A stretch of 64,000 nucleotides of DNA from Paracyclopina nana (lineage: Eukaryota > Arthropoda > Copepoda > Cyclopoida > Cyclopettidae), in contig JAGUCH010000005.1 in NCBI GenBank assembly GCA_019096065.1, forward strand, positions 4,092,001 through 4,156,000, given 5' to 3'. The notes below the pieces were generated by a model. That model did no database searches and was not told the origin of the DNA. It saw only the letters and a list, made by a program, of their open reading frames with translations. Within the stretch, counting starts at the first letter, position 1, and each line of letters opens with the position of its first letter. The position numbers and the translations under genes are program-made. Shown here piece after piece: positions 1 through 12,866 of this stretch.

Positions 1-154
1 GAGTCCGCAATTGCAGTTCAAGTCTTATGAGTTTTCGGTCGGCTTGGAGTTGGGCTAGCCATTTGTTCTTGAGGCTTCCACAGATCCAGAAGTTGGCTCA
101 TTAAGACACACAACAAGATACGCATCAAAATGGGCCGAAAAAGTTCCACCAAAG

Positions 155-3100
155 ATGACGAGTTGCACTAAGAAAATGACATTCCTTATCGACAACATTC
201 TTCAGCCGGAATTTGGCAAAAAGTTGACCCAAAACAGTGACAAAAAGCCTCAACATCAGCTGCCCGCCTGGATCTACAGCACTCGATATTCGGACCGACC
301 ATCTAGCTCCTCCACGGGTAATATTGATACAGCATAATTTTCGAGTCTCCCGGATTAGCTGGTCGTAAAAGCCAAGAAAAGAGCTTAGTATCTCCAAAAT
401 AAGAGCCCTCTTCTCATTCTGTAGTTATACGGATTAGTAAAACAGCTTAATTTCTATATTGCCCTGTTGTAAACCTCAAGAATGGGACCATACTGTGGGA
501 AAATATTCCGAAAAGGTGACTGCTCTCAAGGCATGTCTCACTCAAGGCTCTGTGCTAAAAATCAACAACTGCATATGCGGAAAACTGACTTGAGCTATGT
601 GGGAGACCACATGTGGATAGCGTCTTTCATGTTTCATCCATGATGATGATCATCAACATGGTGGCACATAACTCGTGCTCAATGAGCTCGCAGATCAATT
701 TGAGTTCGTATATTTTGGCAGCAAGTCAAAGATGGTCGAGTATGATATGGGAGGTGAGGAGTTTGTCAGGCAAACAGAGAAAAAACAAAATACTTCAGCC
801 ATACTTCTAGCCACTTTTTTTTTTAAAAAAAAAGATGATGTTCATGTGACACAAAATGGCCAGATTAATTAAGGCTAAAACTCATTATGCAAAAATTCTT
901 GTGTACAAAGAGTATGTCCTGCTGTGATCTATGTGTGGCCGAGTCATGTTCATTTCTGGAGCCTAAACCCCGCCCCACTGATTGCTCTTCTCCTGATTAT
1001 TTCAATGCTTTTGAGATTCGAACCACACACCTGCTTTTTGTGAGGAAAAATATCCAGCAGCCATTTTGCCGGAAGCTTCAATTTCCTGCCTCAATTTCTT
1101 CTCCTCTCAGAGCCAAGAAGAACCTTAATTGAATTTCGACAGCGTCCACTCAGACCACACTGAGAAAAATCCGACAAAAATCCGCCGTTTGAATCATTAG
1201 TCAAACTTTCATTAGAAAGCTCATCAAGTAGCAAGGTGGCAAACTCACAACCGCGTTTGATTCCCTTGTCCTCTTTTTTGGAATCAACTTGGTTAATAAG
1301 TAATGGAGTGCTGAGAGAGACCACAACCTTTTCGAACTCTCACAATGGTAAATTGAAAAATTGCCCCACTAAATTGGAAAAAGCACATCGTGCGCATTAA
1401 AAACGAAGTGGAAAGATTGCCAACAAATATCAAGTCAGCAATTATTTTAAAATAGCGCCAATTGGTCGTGACTGGCACTATTTGCTCCGCCAAGAAAGGT
1501 TACCAAATAGTATGCAAATTTTGCAATTTTAAAGCATAATACCGATCCCAGCAAGCCCGTGTCGTCCAATGTGTCGAAGCTTGAGAGATAACCTTAATTG
1601 GTTGGCCTCCTTTTTGTTCTATTCTCAACGTAAGTATACTAGAAGATAAAGCTTGAGAACCAATTTCAAAGCTGTCCATCTGGGCGCTAATTGATTGGTC
1701 CCTCAGCAAGCAAAAACTGTTAATTTTTCATAGCAATAGAAGCAATTTACGTTTCGCCAATTGAACCTTGAAGAAGACAAAAAGTATTGGATTGTTGACA
1801 ACATTACAGTGTCACGGTGAATTTTCAAACTGCAACAACTCTATTCAGGGCCCTGCGCAATAAAAATCCTACCTATTTATCACCCTTGTCACTGTTGTTG
1901 GGCTTTCAGCCAAGCCCACTAAAATCACCCCGGAGCTGCACAATTCTCAATAGTCATCCAAAGTTAGATTTTCAGGCGGGAGATACATGCAAAAATCCAT
2001 TTCGTTTCCCTAGCGACCACTAAGTGGACATTTCGCTCAGTTTTGACCTTAAAAGCCATATAGCTTTGGCCGAGACTGCTAAAACAACTCAATTCCTTCT
2101 CCGAGTTGTTCAAGTAGAGTGATTTTTTGAAGTGGGTGGTCAAACTCATCAATGACGCGCTGCTGACATTGTCAAGAAGCCGCATAGCTGTGACAGGCTT
2201 AATGGACTTTTAAAAGGTCAAAATAGATTCTACTCACGTGCTTGAATCCGGATAAATAAGCTGTTTTTGGGCGGACCATCATCATCGTTGGGGGGCCCGT
2301 AACAATCAAATTATTTGGCCACCCATTAATGGGCTGAAGTCACACACACGCCAGCCTGAGCAAATTTCACTTGGTCAATGATCATGTGTGGTCTTCCTTG
2401 AAAAATTCCTTCAAGCATCAGCTGCTCTGAAATCATGACCATTCAATTAGGGAAGCTTCTAACTAGCTTCTTCCCGAGCACAATGGACTGATCCTTTTCA
2501 ATCTTGGCCGATGAGGATGGCTACCAAATTCCGTGAACTCTTAGGCGTATAAATTGTGAGTACACAACTCGGAGATTATTCCCTGAAAAACGATAGAAAA
2601 AGTCAATCAGTGTTCAACAGGAATCGACTATTAAGCGTAGCGGCTAAAAGGAAAACAAGATCAAGAATCAAGCTGTCCATTCGTCAAGGGACCTCATTAG
2701 TAGATTTTTGCCGAAAAAGTCGCATTTGACCGCAAAAAACACACGGGCCGGGGCAAGATTAGATAAATCAATTTTTACGATTATCCAAGCTTTTAACTCA
2801 CTTTCTTTCCTTTCCGTCCCGTACGAGTCCGCGAGCTTTGTTTACATTGCTAGATTCGCAGTTTTCTTCCGGGTTATTTTTGTTTACATGTTTGATGTCG
2901 AAAGAGGCCAAGAACGTTCGTGAAATGCCAAAAAGTCAACAAATATGTACTTATTTCAGGAAGGAAACGCCGGAAAAAAGAGAAAGCTCCGACCGAGCAA
3001 AAACGATGCAGGACATCTTTCAACGCGGATCAATTAGAGGTTTTACTCTGTGAATTTGATCTGAGCCCGTATTTGACTGAGGATCGGCGCAAAAGTCTCG

Positions 3101-3225
3101 CGTCAAAGCTGGATTTGGATGAATCTCAAATCAAGATCTGGTTCCAAAATAGGCGGGCAAAAATGAAGAAGAAAAGCAGAAGTGTCAAAGCTGAGAATTT
3201 TGTCACTGATCCAAAACCACCTTAA
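155..3225 (+). CDS. en-C: short, divergent engrailed-class homeodomain protein
   Basis: Predicted 142-residue nuclear transcription factor in two exons (155-317 and 2960-3225) joined in phase 1, the same phase and place as the intron in the two other engrailed genes here. Exon 1 carries an EH1 Groucho-binding core ([12 protein letters not shown], residues 10-21) and an EH2 block ([16 protein letters not shown], about 36-51). Exon 2 carries a basic EH3 (RKRRKK) and a homeodomain (about 66-126) with helix 3 [12 protein letters not shown]. It lacks the first Trp of EH2 (WPAW in the paralogues), the long low-complexity N-terminus, any PxDLS motif and the C-terminal EH5 (GLYNH). The usual length for the family is over 300 residues. 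ATG 155 is chosen; ATG 176 is an alternative. The gene converges on en-A. The class is clear, but whether the gene is functional or decaying is unknown. No stop or frameshift interrupts it. Confidence 0.8.
815..833. repeat. T/A homopolymer palindrome inside the en-C intron
   Basis: About ten T followed by nine A form a self-complementary run. The rest of the 2.6 kb en-C intron (318-2959) shows no recognisable gene. Confidence 0.7.
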
Positions 3226-5333
3226 CCTTGAGGTCAGAGGAAACATTTGCAGTTATGACAGAAAAGCAGACTGCACGCTCACATTTCATCTACTATTACT
3301 GAATAGCGTATACTGCTTATTGAAAATGTGTCTATTTTCCTTGCTTGGACACGCTTAACTACAATTCCGAGTCATTTGCAATTCTACCTTCAAAAAAATA
3401 TCCATATAGTTTATTCAAAAATGAACCACCAATTCTTCAATTTGTAGCCATTCTGGGCCCTTTTAGCTGTTGGCAAGAAAAGTAATTGATCTGCTCGAAT
3501 AGCAGCCTATACGGTTGATCTAAATCGATCTTAATATGCCTGGCTAGTGGCAAAAAAGACCACCCAAAAAGTGTCTGACTTCTAATTATGTGCTGATTAA
3601 AGCCGTGAGAAGAAGTGTCTCTCACATATTCCGAGTTGAAGTCAAACGGCTTCATTTTTGGGAATGACAATGTGCATTGCAAAAAGAGTATGGAAAAAAA
3701 CCTTGTCTCATGATGATGCGGCCATTAGCCCAATGATCATTTGGTTGCAGAATGAAAAACCATTTTTCACGGACCTTCCGGAGGACCAACCATGCTTTTT
3801 CGGCAATTGCAACAAATGTCGGTTTCAAACCGCTAAATGGCGCTTTGACACTTTTATATATATTTGGAGCGCAGATAAATGGAAAACGCGGTATAATAAT
3901 GGTGGAAGCTGGCGTTGTTGGGCAGGAGGGACAAAACATGTTGTGGCTAACGTTAAGATGCTGTATATAAATAAATGGATTGCTTTTTCCACTTTGCTGC
4001 TGGTGCAGCTGTGTGCAAGAAACCATCACGCTCAATTTCAATGGAACAAAGAAGAAAAAGGAAGCTAGGAAAAAAAATCGATTTTTTGGTTGCTACCTCA
4101 TTTCATATAGAAGACATTCAGCGAAATAATCTATTTTTATTTGCTGTGAGCCTTAATTTATGAAAGGAAAAATATTGCTTGCTGTTGGGTGATGTTGTGG
4201 AGTTATCTGTTCCCTCACTCGTATCTACTGGGATCATCAATTATTTTATAGATGAAGTGTTCCATCCATTCCAAATCCGACCTCAAATTTGTGCGTGTTG
4301 CAGTTCACACAAAATACTACATAACGAGACATGAATAGCGTCCCCCGAGGGACCCGATTGGCGGGACATCTGAATGAAGATGAGCAGCTGGATCATCATC
4401 ATTCACTGTCTAGGGGTGGTACAAGTCCACACTGGCAAAAAACCGGCTTGAAAACGACTCACTTTTGCCATGCCTGCAAAACTGCAATATCACAGCTCTT
4501 CAGTGGAGGATGAGCACGAAGACGAAAAAGATAATTAAGGCTGTTTAATCCACTGTGCTACTATCTCGCGTGTACAACACTTTGAATGGTAGAAATAGCC
4601 TCTCATCAGCGATGTTGTGCTGTAGCATACGAAAGTACTATGAATTTTCCATTCGGAATCGACCATACCAAAATGTATCGACCGGACCACAAGCATTGCT
4701 GGCCAATCAAAACCCACCAAATAATATGTGGAATTATTGCTGGAACTTTCTTTTACCTCTTGCATTGCTGGCTGTAAATTAAGGAGCCAGCAAAAGGAAA
4801 AATCACTCAATTACTACCTATATGCGCATGCTCCAGGATGGCTATAAACTCAGGTTAATGTACCTAGGGTAACTCACTGGTTGTATAGCCTGCAATTTCA
4901 GAGGCATGGAAAATCTGATTGGACGCTGGCAGCAAAGGTGTTGAAAACGGAAACGGCAAATGATGGAAAAATAGTACACAGCGCAACAACACAGAGGAAA
5001 TGTAAAAATTGAGTGCTCAGGGCTTTTTTTTCATTATTTTCAGATAAGTTAATTATCATACAGAGGTTTTGTTTTTGACTACAATTCTGCTAATACGTGA
5101 TAATTTTAGTTAATGATCAGTATTTGGCAATTCTTCTCACGTGAGTTGAGTATAGTGAACAATGAGATCTGACAACATCAAAAGTTATGTAACACTTATG
5201 GTAGTAGTAGATGGATAAACCAGTTGAAAAATAACTGGTTGGCGAAAAAGCGCGAGGGTTGCGGGATACGCAACGCGCACAATTCATTAAAAATATCACA
5301 GAAAGCTACTTTGTCGCACTAAGAATAAACTGG
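3226..5333. other. Convergent intergenic region between en-C and en-A
   Basis: Holds the 3' flanks of two convergent genes. Short open frames on both strands resemble no known family, and no repeat with clear ends was seen. It is AT-rich. Confidence 0.5.
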
Positions 5334-6462
5334 TTAAATGGCGCCGGGGAATTCGTCTTCGTCCACAGGCACTGTCGCATGATTGTAGAGACCTTGAGCA
5401 GCCAGCATTTTCGCCAAGTCTCCCTTGGTGCCGGTGGCCTTTTTCAGCTTGGCCCGCTTGTTTTGGAACCAGATCTTGATTTGCGTCTCGTTGAGGCCCA
5501 ACTCGTTGGCCAGACTGCGGCGCCGGTCTTCGTTGAGGTACCGATTTTCGTCGAATTCTTTGCGAAGTCGCGCCAATTGTTCAGAGGAAAAGGCCGTTCG
5601 CGGCCTTTTTTCGTCGGGAGACGTGGGATTACACACGCGGTCCTTCTTCTTGATTTTACGCATTCTTGGACCTGCAATAAAATAAAATGGAACCCATGAA
5701 ACAATTTTGCCATGTAAAAAAAATATATATAATTCACACCAAAAAATTAAATTCCAATTTTTCGCAATGATTATCACAAAAACGCCACTTACCAGATGAG
5801 GGTCGGTCGGAGTATCTTGTGCAGAATACCCAAGCGGGCCATAATTGTCCGTTGGGACCTCGAACCATACCAGGGGGAACGCCTTCTTCTGAGGCCGGCG
5901 AGCCATCGGACTTTTTGTGCTGTTGCCCATCCTCCGAGCTTGAGCCATTGTTTTTGCTGTTGTTGTTCGACCGCGAGAGGTCGACGGGCTGCATGCTATT
6001 GTTGTTGTTATTGCTGCTCAGCGGCGAAGATGGCGGGCTTTTCATTTCACTTTTGACAAAACTGCCGTTGGTTGAGCTAGAACTGGACGAGGGTGACCTC
6101 TGCCTCTCCGACAGGGACGAGGCTGTGGAGGAGGCCGCGGCCACGGCCGCGAGGCTGCTCAAAAAGGCCGTATTTTGGAGCAAGGCTCGAGGGCCGAAGG
6201 AGGGCTTCAAAATATTGTCTATCGAGAACGGCAAGGTTCTGTGCACTGGTAGAGGCAAAAAAGGCTGGAAGATGAGTGGCGGCCTCGTGGCCATGGCCAG
6301 CCCGGCGGCGGCCGCAGTTGTGGGGGTATGTGCAGGGCTGGAGCACGTGGAATTTGGTGTGTCCGTCACCCTGATTTCAGGGCTCTCGTTGTCCTCCTCT
6401 CTGTTGAGGTCTGGCGGCGGGGAGGCTGGAGTGACCTCCACGATGTTATCCATGCTGATCAT
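5334..6462 (-). CDS. en-A: engrailed/invected homeobox transcription factor
   Basis: Predicted 335-residue segment-polarity type repressor. Exon 1 is 6462-5793 and exon 2 is 5671-5334, with a phase-1 intron of 121 bases between EH2 and EH3. Blocks in order: EH1 ([12 protein letters not shown], about 79-90; Groucho binding), Ala/Ser/Asn-rich linker, PVDLS (159-163; a CtBP-type PxDLS motif), EH2 ([17 protein letters not shown], 208-224; Exd/Pbx contact), EH3 (PRMRKIKKK), homeodomain (about 243-302, helix 3 [12 protein letters not shown]), and EH5 ([17 protein letters not shown]). The start ATG at 6462 gives MISMDN, which matches the MIIMSI start of en-B; the open frame extends further upstream but without ATG. 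It is transcribed in the same direction as en-B, 22 kb away. Which of the two is orthologous to insect engrailed or invected cannot be decided from this window. Confidence 0.93.
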
Positions 6463-9400
6463 GATGAAGTCTTGACGGGTTGACTTTTGACAATCGACTC
6501 TTGAAGTTGAGGAGTTGATTTTTGGGGCGTAGACCGCGGTAGTCTTGCGTGTAGTGGCGCGGTGGCGCAGAAATTGCCCCTCGTCCAATGAAAACGCGAC
6601 CGCCACTTTCGAGGGTGCGCAAGAAAAATTCCCACTTGATTGTCATGTCATCTCATCATCAAGGCAGAAAGCTTGCTCCGAGCTGGCCTAGCTGGCGGAC
6701 TAAATTACGAGGTTGGGCTCAGCCATAATTCAGGTCCAAATTAACTTTTCAGAGACCAAACTTATGCATTGATTAGGAGTGACATTGTAATTGTGAAAAC
6801 ATGCACAAATGCCACATGAAGCAGTATGTGAAAAGGCTGATTAATTTCGGGGGTCTGCATGTCGCTGATAAAATCGTCAAGTAATCAGCCTGGCTAGGTA
6901 GTAGTAAGGCACAAAAAGAGTGGTTCGATGCGCATGAAATGAGCGAATGCAGTTGTAAAAATATAGTAGTACTACTAGTGGTTGAAGCCGTACCTTGTGC
7001 TAGCTTTAGTCGACGATTCAATTAGACACGCCGCGCGGTCCTCTTTCTTTATCTCTTTCTTTATTATGGCAATACTTAATGATGAGGCCCCACCGGACAA
7101 CATCACTAACATAACAAATTGAGCAATACTAACCTTATGCCATGGTGCAAAAATATTTAGCTATGCAGTAGGATGCTCTTCTATAATTTCAAGTTACGAG
7201 CTCAACATTCTGTAGCTCTATAATTGAAGCCGCACGCAGTTGCTATATATGAAGTATCTGGTGGGGAAAAAAGAAGCGGCTGGTTGATAGTTGGCAATGA
7301 CAAAGCGCTACAGCTTTAGTAACGATTTTTCTACCCTGCCTGCAATGTCCTGTGCTGCCGAAAAATTATGGCTCTCTTTCATATACTATACGCGGGAACA
7401 GCTATGATCAACCATTAGGGGTAATTTTGCCATTAAAACGAGGTAGTTGCGAAAACAATAACAACAGCGCCAACTAACCTTTCCTTAATTGAAGGAGATC
7501 AGGTTGCGTTTCACAATTAATTGTTACGACAATAATCAAGACGTGCTAGTGCTTCAATGTTGAGGTAATCACGAAAAAAGTAACGAGCTTCAGTTGCTGT
7601 AAATATCTAGTAGCAAATTACCTGATCCATGCAACGACGACAGACTAGTTATTAGCTGTCACATGAAGCTAATTAATGGAACGTGGTATCATTCAATTAA
7701 ACGGACCAATTCATTAATAATCAATGGAATGCAGTTGTTTCAAAAACAAGTTCCCTTGGGATCGATTGCTACCAAGTCAATTGACATTCCTGTCTGTTGC
7801 TGAAGCTTTGAAAATTGTCTTGACAGTTTACAGATCGAGCCTTTCCAATCCAGTGAAAACTGAGAGGGAAAAAATATAAGGTGCCAATTTGGCCATCAAA
7901 ATGACAGAATGGAAATTGCTTGCTCTTTCTCATTTCAATTGATGTCATTTCCCAGAGTGACTCGGAGCCATGATTATCTTCACTTATAGCAGAACTTCTA
8001 AGCTGCTCTTTTGTACTGCAAAAAGTCAAGACCTCTCCTTCATCATTTCAACATTTCGTTTTCTAATCCTTTTTCCCATTCCAGACAGGAGCAAAAAAAA
8101 GAACTCACTGTTTTTAACAAGAATCATCCACTGGCAATGATCCTCCTTTGGTCCAAACGTTGATGATTGGTAAGATTTCACCCGAAGTAAATCTTGTCAA
8201 AGATGAAAAACGAACTGAGATCCAGAAGACAAAGTTTTCAGGGTGGTCTACGAAATCCGAATCAAATTGAACAACGACCTAAAAAAGAGCATAATCATTT
8301 CTAACAAATTCGAGCAGGGCGAGATTTTTATCTTTATCATTATCAATGGAGAAAAGAAGCCACAAAAATCCCACGCCCATTTTGCAATTTAGCCGAACTT
8401 GCCAATTAGACCGAGTTGAAATCTTAGCTTGAAAGCAGCATGCAGCAAAAATCGTTTGTCACGAAAATGTTTGCCTTAGAGAAGTGTCAAGAATGGGACA
8501 ACTTACACGAGCCGGCTGAGATCAGTGGGTCAACAATCAGGGGAGGAATTTTACATCCGGTGTATTTAACCTGCTGCGGTCATGTTGTTCATCTCCTGTT
8601 TGTCACACTTGACCCAGAACATGATCAATCAAAGTCCAACAAGCAAAATTGTGCGCTCAGCATCAATGCTGAGGGGGTTAAGATGCCACCCTCGAGGAGA
8701 CGAGGATGCATGCTCCACTTTCGATGTTGTGTGGATTTTCACTCCATCTTTGAAGACAATAGCAGACATCATTTGTCTGCATAGGAGTGAGGTGACAAAT
8801 GGACGCCGACACGGAATTACCCTAAAATGACTCTCTCCTTGGAGATCGATGATGCTCAGCTCAGATTATTGTGTCGTTGTCGTGACTTTGTTTGCTCGAT
8901 TTAATTATTTCCAAAAGCCTCAGCCATAATCCGATCTCCATTCCTTTCAGCCAAGTATGGGTGGGGCGCCAGCCACACAATTTATGATTTCTTTGCTCAG
9001 GCCAAATCACTTTTCCCCAGGTCACTCCGGCGCAAAGCAAAATTGCTTCAACGGCAGCTCGGCACACAACCAGCCTCACCTTGATAAAATGAGGTTGCAC
9101 ACATTTGTCGGCCTGGAAAAAACAGTAGACCTTTTAATTAGGACGGTTAGCTTATCTCCTTGTCTAATAAGACACACTTACTGCCACTGCTGCGTCGAGC
9201 TTGGAGAGAATGCATTTTTTGCCAAGTTCACAAATTAGGACTAATTGTCTTTGTCTCTTTGAGGTTGAACAGAAACCTCCCAGGTTGATCAATGATCATC
9301 TTAATGATGAGGCAGCAAATTCTTGCCTAGCTCTACTCCAGATTCTTGCTCAAAATGAATGATCATGAAACACGAGCCACATGGTAATTAGAGAATCTAG

Positions 9401-9824
9401 TCACGATTTTCAGCTCCTTGTTTCCAGAGTCACCACGATTCCAATTAGATGAAGAAGAATTTTCAAATTAAAATCCTCCAACCTGATTGAAATTCTTGCT
9501 AAGTTTTTTCCTCAGCCTGTAACTTTTACTACATTGAGACAGGCTGCTTGAGGTGATTAGCGACTCTGCAGACAATTTCTAGCTGAACTGCGAGCGAGGG
9601 AAAGCGTAATTCTGATCTGCTAGTTTATATTGCCACATCTCACATGAATAAGAAGCTAGGAAAACTAAATTAAACGCTCTTAAAAACAGAGAGGAATGTC
9701 TCCCAAGCCAGAAAAGCCCCAATTCGTTCCAGGGCCGTGAACGCCAGGAGACAAACCACAATTGCCAAGAATTGGCTCAAGCTCGCACTTCTAAAAAATT
9801 AAAGTGAGTAATCAAGCTCACATA
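6463..9824. other. Upstream flank of en-A, no gene recognised
   Basis: Gene-free by eye. Short open frames, including one of 114 codons at 8440-8784 (+), have no recognisable domain. The stretch is expected to hold en-A promoter and enhancer sequence. Confidence 0.5.
7480..7740. promoter_or_regulatory. Block dense in TAAT/ATTA homeodomain-type sites
   Basis: Repeated ATTA/TAAT cores, several in palindromic ATTAAT or AATTAATT settings (near 7493, 7515, 7671, 7695 and 7711), lie about 1 to 1.3 kb upstream of en-A. Such cores suit homeodomain binding, but they also arise by chance in AT-rich DNA, so this is only a candidate enhancer. Confidence 0.2.
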
Positions 9825-12798
9825 CTAACGCACACATGCAATCTTGCATCCTACCAACTTTCTTATGTTCCCCCACCGGCCTCGGAAATCAATCCAGGAG
9901 AGGTTGCCAGAAAATGCAGAGTCGGGCAAGGTGGCATCCAAAAATTCCATATTTTCCCAAGTATTCCAATTGAATCCACGGTCGCAATAATCTTCCATGT
10001 GGATTATAAAATTAAGAAATGTATGCTTTCCTGAAATGAATAAGTCCAATAAATGCAAGAAAAGGTACTTACATTGCAAAATTACCCGGAGCAGGCCATG
10101 TGCCATGAGACCCGTTAGCGCTAAAGAGCTCAGGGTGAGTTTGATTGACCATAAAAACCTTTTCTGGATATAAAATTGGAAATGTAACATCTCCAGCCTC
10201 AAGCCCCTCCCCTTGCTCAAATATGAACTCGTTAGCTCTGCTATCGTACTTGTAGAGAGCCCCAAACCTGAAATAGAATCAGGAACGTCCAAAGATAATT
10301 GCTTCCAAAAAGTTTACTAAAACAATCACCCGTGGATAGCAAGATATATTTTGACGGGCAATCCATTTTGGAACCTGATTAGGCAATGTTCCCAGTCAGA
10401 CACGTGATTGCCAAATGTAGGCTTTGCTCCCAAACAAAGGCCTCCCGGATCAGCACCGAGGCAAACATCTTTGCCATAATTGTACGGGTAGAAAAAGGGA
10501 TACGAAACGTCGACAGTGTTGCAACCATCTTTGTGCTCTTTGACAAGTGCGTGAACAATCACCTGAAAATAGACAGGGATTTGAGCCGCCTTTAAAAGCT
10601 TTAAAGTTCATACCTCGGTAAGTGGCTGTCCATGAAAATGAGGCCTTGTGCACCTGACACACTCTAGGTCATCAAATGTATTCAGGTGATAAAATTGACT
10701 AGGATCCCCACGCAATATAGATTCGGGGCTTGGATCCGATTGCACCACTTCCTCGACTTCATTTCTTACCTGTCAATCATCCAGATAATCACTTTTGGCC
10801 AATCACATCAAAAACTCATAGACAAAAGTATCATAACATTGATACGCCATCAAGTGACATCACTGAAGCAATACTTGGGATTTGTTTACACAACCGTGCT
10901 ACTTTTTATGAGGCTTAAATACAAAACCAAGAATCAAAATAATCTGCAGACTTCTCATTTAGCGTGCCAAAAAACTTGCTCTATTATTTTTCAAAATTTT
11001 CTAAATGTAAGAGAACTTGTAGCCGACAAGAAACTACAAAAATAGCTAATGAAAACAAAAATTGTCCTAAGATCGGTCTTTTTTTAATCCTTTTCCTGAT
11101 AGACGATGCAAACGATCCAAAATTCCGGCGCACTTGTTTGTTTATTCAAGAAAGAGTTATCACTTTCGAGCAGCAAAATCGGGCATTCTTTTTCAAAATA
11201 AGCATTCATCTCAGTATTTTTTTAGCAAAACAAACCAGTGAATATTTTATCTGGTAGCACTGAATTTTGAATCGACTACTCCCTAATCCCAAAAGTTTCA
11301 ACTTTCCGTCCGCTAGGCGTGCTACTTGCATTTGTTATTGTTGTGTCACTATTGTCAATAAATCGTCAAAATTAGTACAGCTTTAATACTTGATTGCTTG
11401 CACTGCGCCGATTTAGTTGTCGAAACCGCCACAGATGGCGTTAGATGCTTGGCGCTCTTAAAGCCATTAAGTTACGTAATAATCTAAACTAAACCTAAAT
11501 TGCTATTTTGAGCTTTTTCTGTAGTGAATTCCTGAAAATATTATATCACAGCAAGAAATTTGCCAAAAGGGAAAGAAATAACTCCTTATAGATATCTGTA
11601 GTGGCTGAATAATTGTCTGTCTGCATTTGTGTGAGTGGGAATGGCAATCTTTTTTATGGTAATTTGAGCCCATATTTTGGATTTTTTGCTTTTTTCGGGT
11701 CTGATCTACTTCAATGGTGCTAGAAAGATTGTAATGTAACCTTTTATTACTCTGACTATTTATGAAAGAATCAAGAAAAGCGGAAACTTCTATGAACCCG
11801 CTTCATACGCCAAAATTTGGTGTTCGAATTTTAGCAGCGCCCCCTAGCGCCGCAACTGGGCTTAAAATAAAGCTTACTCCAAGCAATCAAGTATTAGAGA
11901 GTTGACGAAGCAGAAAATTCAAATCAGTAATGACCAGGAATTCAAGATCAGCAACTCGCAAATTGAACGAGCGCTTATTGAACATAAACTGCCAAAAATT
12001 ACCCAAAAAAGCCAAATTTAACCATTTCTCATGTTTCTCATGTTTTCTGGAACCTCTGTAAAAATCAGCTGTCTGTAGCTAAGCGATATTTCGCGAGATA
12101 TTCACATAAGTATCATAACAATAACATTGATGTAGGGCGATCCCAGCGGCCTTTATGGGCAACATTTGTGATTTTCAGCTGACACTGCTCGAGCCAAAAA
12201 ACTGAGTTAGCGCGTTTTTGCGACTCGTAAAGTAGTTCGAAATAAAGACCCAAGCACATAAGAGTTATCAATTTTTGTGAAGGATTACTTTATGACGGTA
12301 AAATAAAATGGTTTTAAATCTATTGTACCCAAAAAACTTAAAACATCAAGACGTTAGAGTCCTGAAGCTATGCATTTGTAAAAACAAAGTAACCATTTAC
12401 TATAGCTATTTGCCCTAAATAAAGTGGCTCGACTAATGCATACAAAATGTGATTTTGAACTCGGCTCACAAGTGTTTCTTCAAAAAACTCGGTAGATGGA
12501 GTGTCTTTGTTATGATGCTGCTGTCTATTTGAAATTTCGAATACTTGAATTTAAAAAAGCGTTAAAGCGCGTGGTGCTTTGTCAAGGCTACCAAAAATGA
12601 CCGTCAACCTACTTCCATGTGTTTCAAGTAGAAGGCGATATTTGATGGGAAATAGATTTCGTCAGGATGCAGCCAAATCAGAGGCGCCCAGTTTTTCGCC
12701 ATAATCTGCGAATCCGAAGAAACCTCTGCCCAAACTTGGAAGCGTGGCAGCCAAGCCGTGAGCAGAAAAAAAGTCCCTCTGATGATGGCGTTTTGCAT
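9825..12798 (-). CDS. VPS62-domain-like secreted protein, copy B
   Basis: Predicted 320 residues in five exons: 12798-12613, 10769-10614, 10562-10330, 10267-10086 and 10030-9825. All phases fit, and the model was checked against neighbouring copy A. A hydrophobic N-terminus looks like a signal peptide, followed by a conserved P-LIWLHPDEIYFPSN segment, YPYNYGKDVC, GNHVSDWEHC, GALYKYD and a C-terminal RWGN block. These are features of the VPS62/DUF946-type fold, whose biochemical role is poorly known. Intron 1 (1843 bases) falls where copy A has no intron (HMEV|RNEVEEVV against QMELRDEQENVV) and contains an inverted-repeat-bounded stretch. The intron inside GALYKYD is also absent from copy A. 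The gene starts only 68 bases after the copy A stop codon, so the two are tandem duplicates. The VPS62 assignment rests on remembered motifs. Confidence 0.75.
11384..11896. mobile_element. Possible non-autonomous DNA element (17-bp inverted repeats) in an intron
   Basis: TAATACTTGATTGCTTG at 11384-11400 is repeated exactly in inverted orientation at 11880-11896. The outer TA of each end could be a TA target duplication, as in Tc1/mariner-type elements. The enclosed 513-base unit has no coding capacity. It sits in intron 1 of VPS62-like copy B. Only the terminal 17 bases pair, so the call is tentative. Confidence 0.45.
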
Positions 12799-12866
12799 TG
12801 CAACTCACTAAGCGGTGTTTATTTGTCAAGATAAAGCTGAAGAAGGTGCAAAGCGATGCATGAATT

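Noticed and set aside
1009-1026. B-box-like GGTTCGAATCTC on the minus strand (tRNA)
   Set aside because: The T-stem does not pair and no A box or acceptor stem fits.
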